From contig NZ_LT984895.1 of assembly GCF_900258505.1 (NCBI RefSeq), positions 86,623 to 125,251 of the forward strand: a DNA stretch of 38,629 bases. The letters are read 5' to 3'. The DNA is from Brachybacterium timonense. GTDB lineage: Bacteria > Actinomycetota > Actinomycetes > Actinomycetales > Dermabacteraceae. This document shows, one piece after another, positions 8,020 to 14,910 of this stretch; the stretch's first letter is position 1; each line of letters begins with the position of its first letter. The notes under the pieces were generated by a model. The model did no database searches and was not told the DNA's origin. It worked only from the letters and a program-made list of their open reading frames with translations. The translations under genes were made by a program, and so were the position numbers.

Positions 8020-9249
8020 ATGACCGCACATACGCATCCCCACCGCTTCCATGACCTCTCCCGCCGCAGCCTGTTGGGTGGCTCCGCTGCGCTCGCTATC
8101 GGCGGAACCCTGACCGTGGGTTCCGGCATGCTCCCCGGTGGTCCGAACGGGCTCATGCCCGCAGCACATGCGGTCGAGCCACCACCGCGAAACGTCAAGG
8201 CCGGCGCCAAGGCGCCTGGCTCAGTCAAGGGAAGCACCGTGACTCGACTGGGCAATGTGACCGGACCTGGCGTCACCACAGACGTGGCGATGGAGCGCAC
8301 AGATATCGGGATTCCCGCACGATGCCCCGACGGCCGCACGCTCGTCGTCTTCGGCGATTCCTACGCCTCCTGGTACAAACCTCACCAGAAGCAGATGTCT
8401 CCCACCGGCCTCTACGCAGAACCCGACCAACCTGCCGACCAGGCACTCTCTTGGTCCGGCGCCGTGGGCGGCGACACCGCTCAGCAGATGCTGCCAGAGT
8501 ACCGGCCCGAGTACTCTACAAAGCTTCCCAGCGATGTGATCACCATCGGGGACACCATGTACATGCAGGTGTGGATCCTTAAAGGTTGGTGCAATCTCGA
8601 CCACACCGCGGTGTGGAAGTCCTCCGACAACGGCGCAACCTGGGAGTGGACCGGAGCCCACTGGCAGAAAGACGAGGCCGAGGCCAACAACTGGCTGTGG
8701 ACCTGGGACCTCCACGACGACGGCTACGTGTACATCTACACCTCCAAGTACCGCGGCTCCCCGCTGTACATGCGCCGCGTGCCCCACGACAGGATCGGCG
8801 ACAAGAACGCCTACGAGACCTGGGGCTGGACCAAGGAGAACGGCTGGAAATGGGGCCAGGAGCCATCACCAATCCTCACGGCCGACACACACGACAAAGC
8901 CGGGAACCTCATCAAGGACGGGTTCGGCTTCGGCGAATCTTCTCTGCGTCGTTTCGGCGACCAGTGGATGTTCTGCTCCGTGATCAACGGAAAGTTGCAG
9001 GCGTACCTGCTTGACGAGCCGTGGGCTGATCTGCACGCGGCGAAACCGGTCACGCTGCTGGAAGGCGCGGCTTACGAGGAAGAGTCCGCTACACGCATGA
9101 CATCGCTGTACCTGGGCGGGATCGTGCCCGGCGGCACGGTCGACGACTTCCAAATGCTGGTCAGCCAATGGGTGCGAGCACACGAGAAGGTCGCCCCCGG
9201 CGGGTGGCCGTACTGGGTGGAGAACTTCCGTTTCCAGAACTTCTTCTGA
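8020..9249 (+). CDS. TAT-exported DUF4185 protein, possible GH183 endo-D-arabinanase
   Basis: About 409 residues. The N-terminus has a twin-arginine signal (LSRRSLLGGSAALAIGG) with cleavage probably after AHA. The remainder matches DUF4185, a five-bladed propeller fold. Visible features are VVFGDSYASW near the first blade, the Asp-box-like WKSSDNGATWEW, YVYIYTSKYRGSPLYMRRV, and FGFGESSLRRFGDQWMF. Some DUF4185 members are endo-D-arabinanases (CAZy GH183) that cut the D-arabinan of mycobacterial arabinogalactan; assignment here is by family only. I prefer ATG 8020 over 8011 because AAGGA (8006-8010) then has a 9-nt spacing. It lies between a CHAP amidase and a GH25 lysozyme, all exported, which supports a wall-degrading role. 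Confidence 0.8.
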   Translation: MTAHTHPHRFHDLSRRSLLGGSAALAIGGTLTVGSGMLPGGPNGLMPAAHAVEPPPRNVKAGAKAPGSVKGSTVTRLGNVTGPGVTTDVAMERTDIGIPARCPDGRTLVVFGDSYASWYKPHQKQMSPTGLYAEPDQPADQALSWSGAVGGDTAQQMLPEYRPEYSTKLPSDVITIGDTMYMQVWILKGWCNLDHTAVWKSSDNGATWEWTGAHWQKDEAEANNWLWTWDLHDDGYVYIYTSKYRGSPLYMRRVPHDRIGDKNAYETWGWTKENGWKWGQEPSPILTADTHDKAGNLIKDGFGFGESSLRRFGDQWMFCSVINGKLQAYLLDEPWADLHAAKPVTLLEGAAYEEESATRMTSLYLGGIVPGGTVDDFQMLVSQWVRAHEKVAPGGWPYWVENFRFQNFF

Positions 9250-9299
9250 ACCCGTCACCTAGCGATTCAGAAGCACCGGACCGCACTAAGGAGAGATCC

Positions 9300-10322
9300 A
9301 TGATCATCACTTCCACGACAGCATCGGCACCCTGGACACGCCGCGCCCGTCGGGCCGCTGCCCTCGCCCTGGCCGCCATCGCCGTGACCGCGGGCGGCGC
9401 CCTGCAGGCCTCCGCGGAGGAATCGCACGCGTTCCCCGCGAAGGCAGACCTCAATGGCCGACAGGAGATCGGCCAGCCGAATGACGCCCCCGGCGTCGTG
9501 GTCGACAAGTACCGCGCTGGGCAGGACGTCCCGGTGGTGTGCCAGCAGGAGAAGGACGGCGCCATTTGGGACAAGACGGCAGATGACCTGTGGGTGCCCG
9601 ACCAGTATGTGCGCACCGGTGTCGACGGGTTCGCCCAAGGCGTGCCTCGCTGCGACCAGGGCGGCGGCAAGCCTGATCCCGGCGCTCCTTCCGATGTGGT
9701 CGAGGGTGAGGACACTGCGAACCACGAGGGGCAGACCCTCAAGAACAGCAGCTTCCTCATCGTCAAGGCCACCGAGGGCACCACGGACGAACTGACGGAT
9801 CCCGATGCCAAGAAGAAGATCCAGGCGGCGAAGGATGCGGGACAGGTCGCTGGCGCCTACCACTTCGCGTCCCCGAACGGTGAGCCGGCGGCCAAGCAGG
9901 TGGATCACTTCATCAACGCCGGCGGTGGCTGGTCGCCTGACTCGGGCACGCTGCCGGGCGTGCTGGATCTGGAGGAGCCGGGTCAGCTCGAAGCCAATGG
10001 TGGGGCCTGCTTCGGGAAGTCACCGCAGGAGATCGTGAACTACGTGCGGGAGTTCTCCGATACCTACCTCAAGCGCACGGGCACCCGCCCGATCATCTAC
10101 ACCCGAGCGAACTGGTGGAACGACTGCACTGGCGGCAACACCGAGTTCGGGAACCATCCACTGTGGATTGCCTCCTACGACGTGCCGGCGGGCAAGCCGG
10201 GGGACCTCCCCGCTGGCTGGAAGGACTGGACGATCCACCAGTACACGGAGAATCCGGACATCAACCGGTTCCATGGAAACCGACAGGATCTGGATGCCCT
10301 GGCGAACAAGGGAGTCAAGTAA
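9300..10322 (+). CDS. Secreted GH25 lysozyme (muramidase)
   Basis: Predicted N-acetylmuramidase of 340 residues. The signal peptide (about 1-39, ending ASA) is followed by the same SH3-like module as the CHAP protein (about 43-118: SHAFPAK, CQQE, WDKTADDLWVPDQYV, closing Cys118). The GH25 barrel spans about 133-335: GEDTANHEGQ with Asp138 near its start, SFLIVKATEG, AGAYHFA, the catalytic D-x-E in VLDLEEP (Asp223, Glu225), PIIYTRANWW, and a final WTIHQY plus D-x-N-like region. The ATG at 9300 has AAGGAGAG 4-5 nt upstream. It lies about 50 nt after the DUF4185 gene, so cotranscription is likely. It is full length for a secreted GH25; I see no phage genes beside it. Confidence 0.9.
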   Translation: MIITSTTASAPWTRRARRAAALALAAIAVTAGGALQASAEESHAFPAKADLNGRQEIGQPNDAPGVVVDKYRAGQDVPVVCQQEKDGAIWDKTADDLWVPDQYVRTGVDGFAQGVPRCDQGGGKPDPGAPSDVVEGEDTANHEGQTLKNSSFLIVKATEGTTDELTDPDAKKKIQAAKDAGQVAGAYHFASPNGEPAAKQVDHFINAGGGWSPDSGTLPGVLDLEEPGQLEANGGACFGKSPQEIVNYVREFSDTYLKRTGTRPIIYTRANWWNDCTGGNTEFGNHPLWIASYDVPAGKPGDLPAGWKDWTIHQYTENPDINRFHGNRQDLDALANKGVK

Positions 10323-10493
10323 GCCGCGTGGATCGGCGACTGATGCCGCCGAATCATTCGCCACCGGCTTGGCAGCGCTGACCACGGCGCGTTGAGGCCA
10401 GTTGCTCGTGATCTCACGGGTAGCTCCGGGGGAGCCCCCCGGCAGATACAGTGTGGTACCGAAAGTGCCGCATGGATCTGCCGGGGGGTGGCC

Positions 10494-11471
10494 GTGTCCG
10501 AGGAAGAATCGGAAGCAGCCAGGGATGCCGCAATTGAGCAGTTCGCCGCGCAGCTGAACACGTTGCGCCGCGAGTGCGGCCGCCCGTCGTTCCGTACCAT
10601 GGCCAAGCGCTCCGGCTGCATCTCCCACACCACGCTGTATGAGGCCTCGCGAGGTCTGCGCCTACCGTCGTGGGAGACGACTGAACAGTTCATCAGTGCC
10701 TGCGGCGCTGATCCGGAACAATGGCGCGCCCGCTGGGCACACGTCGCCGAGCTTCTCGAGGACCATCTCACCGGACCGGTCCCCGCCGTCGCGGATCCTC
10801 ACGCCGAGTCAGAGCAGAACGCGGACGTGAGCGAGCCGACGGGCGCTACCGATGAGACGGCAACGGGGCAGGCCCGCCCGCACGAGAGGTCCGGTTCCGC
10901 ATCGGTGTTGAACAGTACCGGCGGCTCCGCGTCACGCTGGCGCTCGCGCCCCGTCGCTGTGGCCGCTGCGCTCGGGCTCCTCGTTGGCGGCGGGGTCGGT
11001 CTTGCCGCTGGCGCGGTGGTATTCGGCTCTGCCGGGTCGACCAGTACGGCTGCCCCGCCTGCCTCCGGCGCCCCCGGCGCATCGGATCAGAGCGACGGCG
11101 GTTCTGGCGTCGTAGCCGATGTCGCCGGTCCGCTCGAGGATGTCACTCTGCCCGATGAGAGCGTGGTCGATCCGGGCGCGAAGGTGGACAAGGTGTGGCG
11201 CCTGTCCAACGCCGGCGGCGCGGAATGGTCAGGAAGGACGCTCCAGCGGATCACGCCGGCGGACTCGGCGGGCGCCCACTGCATCACGCCCGACGAGGTG
11301 GAGATCCCCGACACCGTGCCCGGCAGTGACGCGGAGATCCACGTTCCCGTCACGATGCCGGACAAACCAGGAGACTCGTGCCGGGTGGAATGGAAGATGG
11401 TGAACGCCGACGGATCACCATCGTTCCCGGACTCCCGACCGATCTACTTCATGCTCGTCACCGCAGGCTGA
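10494..11471 (+). CDS. XRE-like membrane protein with extracellular NBR1-type Ig domain
   Basis: About 325 residues from GTG 10494, chosen for the GGGGGG run a few nt upstream; GTG 10488 is an alternative. An XRE-like helix-turn-helix region (about 15-75: LRRECGRPSFRTMAKRSGCISHTTLYEASRG) is followed by a Ser/Thr/Ala-rich linker. One transmembrane helix follows (about 154-176), then an outer NBR1-like Ig domain (about 215-325: DKVWRLSNAGGAEWSGRTL, PGSDAEIHVPVTMP, CRVEWKMVNADG, FPDSRPIYFML). This architecture recurs in actinobacteria. It suggests a sensor linking a surface signal to cytoplasmic DNA or protein binding. Ligand and targets are unknown. It directly follows the three wall-hydrolase genes, so it may respond to wall state. 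Confidence 0.8.
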   Translation: MSEEESEAARDAAIEQFAAQLNTLRRECGRPSFRTMAKRSGCISHTTLYEASRGLRLPSWETTEQFISACGADPEQWRARWAHVAELLEDHLTGPVPAVADPHAESEQNADVSEPTGATDETATGQARPHERSGSASVLNSTGGSASRWRSRPVAVAAALGLLVGGGVGLAAGAVVFGSAGSTSTAAPPASGAPGASDQSDGGSGVVADVAGPLEDVTLPDESVVDPGAKVDKVWRLSNAGGAEWSGRTLQRITPADSAGAHCITPDEVEIPDTVPGSDAEIHVPVTMPDKPGDSCRVEWKMVNADGSPSFPDSRPIYFMLVTAG

Positions 11472-11593
11472 GCAGACCGGGACGAATCGAGTCTCTGCCG
11501 GATAGACGCTGCCCTTCCCACGCATTCTGCTCCGCCAACTCGACCATTCCGCTCCGATCCCTCGCCGCCACCCCACCCTGCTACGGTCCTCTC

Positions 11594-11920
11594 ATGCCCT
11601 GCACGCTCCGCCCCGCCCATGAGTCCGATGCGTCCGGCCTGGCGGCGCTCGCGGCGACCGACGGGCGCGGCGCCGCATACCTGTCCAAGATGTACGCCCG
11701 GCCCGAGGTGCGCGGCACAGGTGTCGCGGAGGCGCTGTGCCGCGAGACCATGCAGGCACTGGCCGTGGAGGGTCAGGCCTTCGTCTGGCTCGGCACGCAC
11801 GTGGACAACGCACGAGCGAACGCCTTCTACGAGCGGCTCGGTTTCACGATCATCGGTGAGCGGATCTTCGACGTCGGCGGGGTGCAGGCCCGAGACTGGG
11901 TGCGGCTCGCCCGACTGTGA
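11594..11920 (+). pseudogene. GNAT acetyltransferase with in-frame internal deletion (108 aa)
   Basis: The first 20 residues (MPCTLRPAHESD...) are the same as in the intact 182-residue paralogue at 15662. About 70 residues are then missing. The frame resumes at GRGAAYLSKMY and runs through the acetyl-CoA loop VRGTGVAEAL to the end. The deletion removes the N-terminal strands and helices of the GNAT fold, so activity is unlikely, although a stable short protein is possible. The first about 95 bp (11562-11655) are about 97% identical to 15624-15720, while the 3' part is only about 75% identical. That points to a chimeric origin. TACGGT (11582-11587) sits 6 nt before the ATG, with no SD site. 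Confidence 0.75.
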
Positions 11921-11923
11921 GGC

Positions 11924-12184
11924 TCAGCGCTCGTACGCCTCACGGCGATGTGCGGCTCTCACCACAGTGACCAGGAGTTCCTGATCGAAGACGTCGTAGA
12001 TGACGCGATAGTCCCCGACCCGGATCCGCCAGGCCGTCTTCTCGCCGACGAGCTTGCGCGCTCCATGGGGCCGCGGGTCCTCTTCGAGCTGTGCGATCGC
12101 GTCCACGACCTTGCCGCGCTCGGCTCGCGGCAGCTTCCTGACCTGTCGTGCGGCGGCGGTCGTGAACTCGACGGTGTAGGTCAT
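11924..12184 (-). CDS. relE: RelE/ParE-family toxin
   Basis: An 86-residue toxin of the RelE superfamily, predicted to be a ribosome-dependent mRNA interferase. Family marks are YTVEFTTAAARQVRKLP at the N-terminus, the central RPHGARKLVGEKTAWRIRVGDYRVIYDV, and C-terminal VTVVRAAHRREAYER with basic catalytic-type residues. Its ATG overlaps the antitoxin stop by 4 nt (ATGA at 12181-12184), so translation is coupled. It is full length for the family. Expression depends on the autoregulated promoter upstream of the antitoxin gene. Confidence 0.9.
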   Translation of the reverse strand: MTYTVEFTTAAARQVRKLPRAERGKVVDAIAQLEEDPRPHGARKLVGEKTAWRIRVGDYRVIYDVFDQELLVTVVRAAHRREAYER

Positions 12185-12441
12185 GCGAGGTCGGCGCGGA
12201 CATCCTCGAGGCTCACTCGGGTGCCGTCGTCGGCCGCCTTGGCCTCACGGTAGGCCTGCAAATCCTGCTGCATCTCGAAGGCCTCCAGGGCTTCCAGGTC
12301 CTCGACGCTGATGACGACAGCAGCGAGCTTCCCGTTGCGCGTCACCCCGATCCGCTCTCTCCCGTAGCGTGCGCGTCCCACCACATCGGCGAGGTGGCTG
12401 CGCAGGTCGCGCGTTGAGATGCGGGAGGTCACGGTATCCAT
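12181..12441 (-). CDS. Phd/YefM-family antitoxin
   Basis: An 86-residue antitoxin that should bind DNA through its N-terminal half and neutralise the RelE toxin through its C-terminal half. Family marks are STRDLRSHLADVVGRARYGRERIGVTRNGKLAAVVISVEDLEALE. The start ATG at 12441 has no SD site. A near-consensus -10, TATGAT, ends 6 nt upstream and a TGTACA -35 lies 17 bp before that, so the transcript is probably leaderless. The -35 lies inside a perfect 16-bp palindrome, the expected operator for autorepression. Confidence 0.9.
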   Translation of the reverse strand: MDTVTSRISTRDLRSHLADVVGRARYGRERIGVTRNGKLAAVVISVEDLEALEAFEMQQDLQAYREAKAADDGTRVSLEDVRADLA

Positions 12442-12447
12442 GGCCCG

Positions 12448-12481
12448 ATCATATCCAACAGTGAACACTGTGTACACAGTG
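12448..12481 (-). promoter_or_regulatory. Toxin-antitoxin promoter with palindromic operator
   Basis: On the minus strand TATGAT (12453-12448) is the -10 and TGTACA (12476-12471) the -35, with a 17-bp spacer. The palindrome CACTGTGTACACAGTG (12466-12481) is a perfect 16-bp inverted repeat that covers the -35. A further CAGTG half-site facing it gives CAGTG-AA-CACTG at 12459-12470. Three half-sites with this geometry suit cooperative binding by the antitoxin dimer. The diverging methyltransferase starts at 12517, so the operator may influence it too. Confidence 0.8.
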
Positions 12482-12516
12482 GAGCTTGCGACGCCCACGT
12501 CTGCCAGACTGACCGG

Positions 12517-13299
12517 ATGAGCTCGTGGGAACACGTCGCCGCTGCATATCAGCAGTCCTTCGGTCGTCTCTGCGCCGGCACGATCCCGGCTGTGCTCGAC
12601 GCCGTGATCGACTCCATCGACGGAACAGGGACCCTGCTCGACGTCGGCAGCGGCACCGGTGAGCTGCTCCTCGCCGCACATTCACGGGGCATCGACGCCG
12701 TCGGTGTCGAGCCCGATGAGGACATGCGCCGGCTCGCGGAGATCACGCTGCCCGGCCGCACGAGACCGGGTGCTCTCCCGCGGCTCGATCTCCCGGACGG
12801 CTCCTTCTCTGCCGTGACGGCAAACTTCGTGGTGAACCACCTCCCCGATCCCCGCGCAGCCGTCCGCGAGCTACTGCGGGTCACGGCACCGCATGGACGC
12901 CTCGCGATGACGATCTGGCCCGCTGGCGGCCCAGGATGGGGAACCCTCGTCGCCGACGTCTTCGCCGCCGCGCAGGTGACACCGCCGCCCAGCACGCGTC
13001 TGCCTGCCGAACTCGACTTCGCGCGCACCGAAAGTGGACTCGCTAACCTCGCTCGGGACGCGGGCGCCGACGTGCTCGACGCCCGCGAGATCCAGTGGGA
13101 ATGGACCATCGCCCCCGAGGATCTCTGGGCCGGGATCGCTGGTGGCGTCGCGACGCCCGGGAAGACATACCTGGCGCAGTCCGACGCCGTGCAGGAGCGA
13201 GTCATGAAGGAGTTCGACCGCCGGACCGCGCAGGCCGCCAAGGAGAGCGGCACCCTGACCTTCGTGAATCGTGCGGTGCTTGTTGTTGCGGGGCCATGA
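12517..13299 (+). CDS. Class I SAM-dependent methyltransferase
   Basis: A 260-residue methyltransferase of the Methyltransf_11/25 type. Motif I is LLDVGSGTGEL (about 40-50). The acidic residue after strand 2 is VGVEPDEDM, motif II-like PDGSFSAVTANFVVNHLPDP follows, and then LRVTAPHGRLAMTIW. The substrate is unknown; small molecules are usual for this class. It diverges from the toxin-antitoxin pair with only 75 nt between starts. No SD site is visible, and a poor -10-like CAGACT lies 6 nt before the ATG, so it may be leaderless. It is full length. Confidence 0.85.
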   Translation: MSSWEHVAAAYQQSFGRLCAGTIPAVLDAVIDSIDGTGTLLDVGSGTGELLLAAHSRGIDAVGVEPDEDMRRLAEITLPGRTRPGALPRLDLPDGSFSAVTANFVVNHLPDPRAAVRELLRVTAPHGRLAMTIWPAGGPGWGTLVADVFAAAQVTPPPSTRLPAELDFARTESGLANLARDAGADVLDAREIQWEWTIAPEDLWAGIAGGVATPGKTYLAQSDAVQERVMKEFDRRTAQAAKESGTLTFVNRAVLVVAGP

Positions 13300-13341
13300 C
13301 GCTGCGGACACGGATCAGGATGCAGGAACGGGGCCATGGAC

Positions 13342-13560
13342 TGAAGCGCCCCGGGTTTCGTTCCGAGTCTGAGCACGGGGAATCGGGGTATGCCCAGGAA
13401 GCTCAGTCCCGAGTTGCGCGAGCGTGCTGGGCGCATGGTTCACGACCGCCCGCCCCTCGAAGGTGGCCCCGAGCAGCATCGATCCGTGCCGTCGCACCAC
13501 AGCTCGGCGTCGGTGAGGAGGCCCTGCGGATCTGGCGCAATCGCTACGGACCCACCGAGC
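13342..13560 (+). pseudogene. Left end and orfA remnant of an IS3-family element
   Basis: TGAAGCGCCCCGGGTTTCG (from 13342) closely matches the terminal repeat of the intact IS3 element at 23357. It is followed, as there, by a short orfA. MPRKLSPELRERAGRMV starts at 13390, then shifts frame to SIRAVAPQLGVGEEALRIWRNRYG, the helix-turn-helix recognition part. The rest of orfA and all of orfB are missing. The element is related to, but distinct from, the intact copy. Confidence 0.7.
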
Positions 13561-13576
13561 CGGGCGGTCCCGCCGC

Positions 13577-13779
13577 TCACGGCGCGAGCAGCACCGCGAA
13601 CAGCTCGAGGGTCTGCTGCAGCTCGATCGAGGGCTCGAGCAGCCACTGGATCAGCAGGCCGTCGGAGGCGGCGACGATGAGCGCCGCATTGGCCATCACC
13701 TCCACGGCGCCTTCGCGGTCCTCACCCTCCTTGTCGAGGCCGCGGCGGCGCTCGGCGTGCTCATAGACGGCGACTCGCT
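13577..13779 (-). pseudogene. C-terminal fragment of a TetR-family regulator
   Basis: About 65 codons ending at TGA 13577-13579. They encode a helical tail containing VYEHAERRRGLDKEG, LIVAASDGLLIQWLLEPS and LELFAVLL, typical of the ligand-binding C-terminus of TetR regulators. The N-terminal DNA-binding half is absent. Its upstream edge at about 13780 is exactly where an IS481-like end begins, so that insertion probably broke the gene. Confidence 0.65.
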
Positions 13780-13945
13780 GTAGTTGGTCATGACGTTGTC
13801 GACGCTGGCGTGGAGGCGTGAGGTCGGGGGCTTGTCGCCGCAGGCGGTGTGGGGCCGATGATTGTTGTAGTGGTGCAGCCAGACGCCGTGGCGGTTCCGG
13901 CGCTCCTGCCCGGCGGTGTGGACCCGGCAGTGGGGCGCCGGTCGG
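13780..13945 (-). mobile_element. End fragment of an IS481-like element with transposase C-terminus
   Basis: The minus strand encodes NRHGVWLHHYNNHRPHT, then SRLHASVDNVMTNY, the usual C-terminal end of a DDE transposase of the IS481/IS3 superfamily. TGTAGTTGGTCATGACG from about 13781 would be the element's outer end. Only the last about 50 codons remain. It sits between the TetR and ThuA fragments. Confidence 0.6.
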
Positions 13946-13963
13946 ATCATGGCGCTGACGCGG

Positions 13964-14050
13964 GGCCATGACGTCGCCGTCCTGCAGGACCCGACAGTGC
14001 GCACCCTCGTGGAGCGCGGCACGCTCTGGGCGGCGCGTAGCCAGGCGTGA
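13964..14050 (+). pseudogene. C-terminal fragment of a ThuA-like protein
   Basis: Twenty-eight codons encoding GHDVAVLQDPTVRTLVERG, then TLWAARSQA and TGA. This matches the extreme C-terminus of ThuA domain proteins and the tail of the second ThuA remnant at 19201-19332 (GHDLATVQEPTVRTL). No other part of the gene is present here. Confidence 0.65.
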
Positions 14051-14094
14051 GGTGACCCGACGGCGTGAGGTGACCAGCCGTCGTGAGGTGAACC
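14046..14094. repeat. 18-bp periodic direct repeat, three copies
   Basis: CGTGAGGTGACC occurs at 14046 and 14064, and CGTGAGGTGAACC at 14082, each 18 bp apart. The array begins inside the last codons of the ThuA fragment and ends directly at the left arm of the hairpin at 14095. Function unknown. Confidence 0.7.
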
Positions 14095-14150
14095 GGTACT
14101 GGAGCGTGGCGCCACAGCTCCATAGGGCTGCGACGCCATGCTCCAGTACC
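14095..14150. repeat. Long inverted repeat (17-bp arms, 22-nt loop)
   Basis: The left arm (14095-14111, GGTACTGGAGCGTGGCG) and right arm (14134-14150) pair with one G-T-type mismatch. This would form a strong RNA hairpin or cruciform. No T-run follows on either strand, so a classical intrinsic terminator is unlikely. It lies between the direct repeats and the duplicated AXE flank; it may be the end of a small non-autonomous element. Confidence 0.65.
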
Positions 14151-14184
14151 GTTTCCGTACACTCAGGGCTGCCTGCCCGGTGAG

Positions 14185-14310
14185 GTCGCCGGGGTTGATG
14201 AGGTCAGTCACCGTTTCCATACGCTCATGGCTGTCTGGACCCGCTCGTCAGGCTCAGGTCAGAACCTCTCAGTGAGCCAGCGCACGTGGGCGGCGAGCTA
14301 AGCGGTGGCA
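14185..14310. repeat. About 125-bp repeat, copy 2
   Basis: Second copy of the segment at 5085-5215. It contains GGTTGATGAGGTCAGTCACC, GGCTCAGGTCAGAACCTCTC and the reverse-strand AXE C-terminus LAAHVRWLTERF. A partial extra copy (ACCGTTTCCGTACACTCAGGG) lies just upstream at about 14147-14170, so the 5' part is itself tandemly duplicated. Confidence 0.8.
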
Positions 14311-14815
14311 CCGCCGGAGCCCTACCCGCGGGTGTCCATGATCAGGTGGTTGTAGCCGGCGCTTACCCAGGTCAGGTGGTCCACGTGCATGGAGCGGCCG
14401 CCGCCATAGCCGATGTAGCCCACGACCGTCGGAGCCGGATCCTCGATCCCGGCGGGACGCTGGTACCCGAACCCATGTCGGGGAAGGTGTCGAACATGTC
14501 GCGGGGCGCCGGATCCTCGATCCCGGCGGGGCGCTGGTACGAGGCCTTGATGTGCTCGCCGTCGTAGCCGCGGAAGGTGACGTCGTAGGTCTCGACCCGC
14601 ACCAGGCCGGCCCCCACGGGTTCGACGGAGTCGATCACATCGTGGGCGCGGGCCTCGTGAGCCGCTCGGCCCAGAACTCGTCGAAGTCGGAGGGTTCGGC
14701 GAAGTCGGGCAGATAGGTCTCGAGCTTGTCGACGGGCAGATCCCACAGCGGCGTGGCTGTTCCTTCGGTCGGGCGGGTGGTCGTGCCTGGCCCATTGTTC
14801 GGGACTCCACCCACG
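14259..14815 (-). pseudogene. Acetylxylan esterase remnant, copy B (frameshift, insertion and internal deletion)
   Basis: Second AXE1-family remnant; the 5' end is uncertain. The N-terminal part reads LWDLPVDKLETYLPDFAEPSDFDEFW, split here as LWDLPVDKLETYL and PDFAEPSDFDEFW. One base is lost after RLT, then EARAHDVIDSV and ETYDVTFRG continue in the next frame. A 74-bp tandem duplication repeats a 30-bp stretch (14437-14466 and 14511-14540) that encodes YQRPAGIEDP. The last frame gives VVGYIGYGGGR and LIMDTRG, then TAG where DTRGQGS is expected. It jumps directly to GGATA-TAG-LAAHVRWLTERF. Most of the hydrolase core is therefore deleted. Both internal stops are amber and both fall at expected Gln codons. 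Confidence 0.8.
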
Positions 14816-14910
14816 ATCGTGGTCGCTTCGTGACCCTCGTCTGCGACCGACGGGGCGCGCGGGAGATTAGGTTCAGAAGACAATCACAGGGTCTGCTTTG
14901 GGGGGTTGCC

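Noticed and set aside
7120..10322. Prophage lysis cassette
   Set aside because: Each protein has its own signal peptide, there is no holin and no other phage gene nearby.
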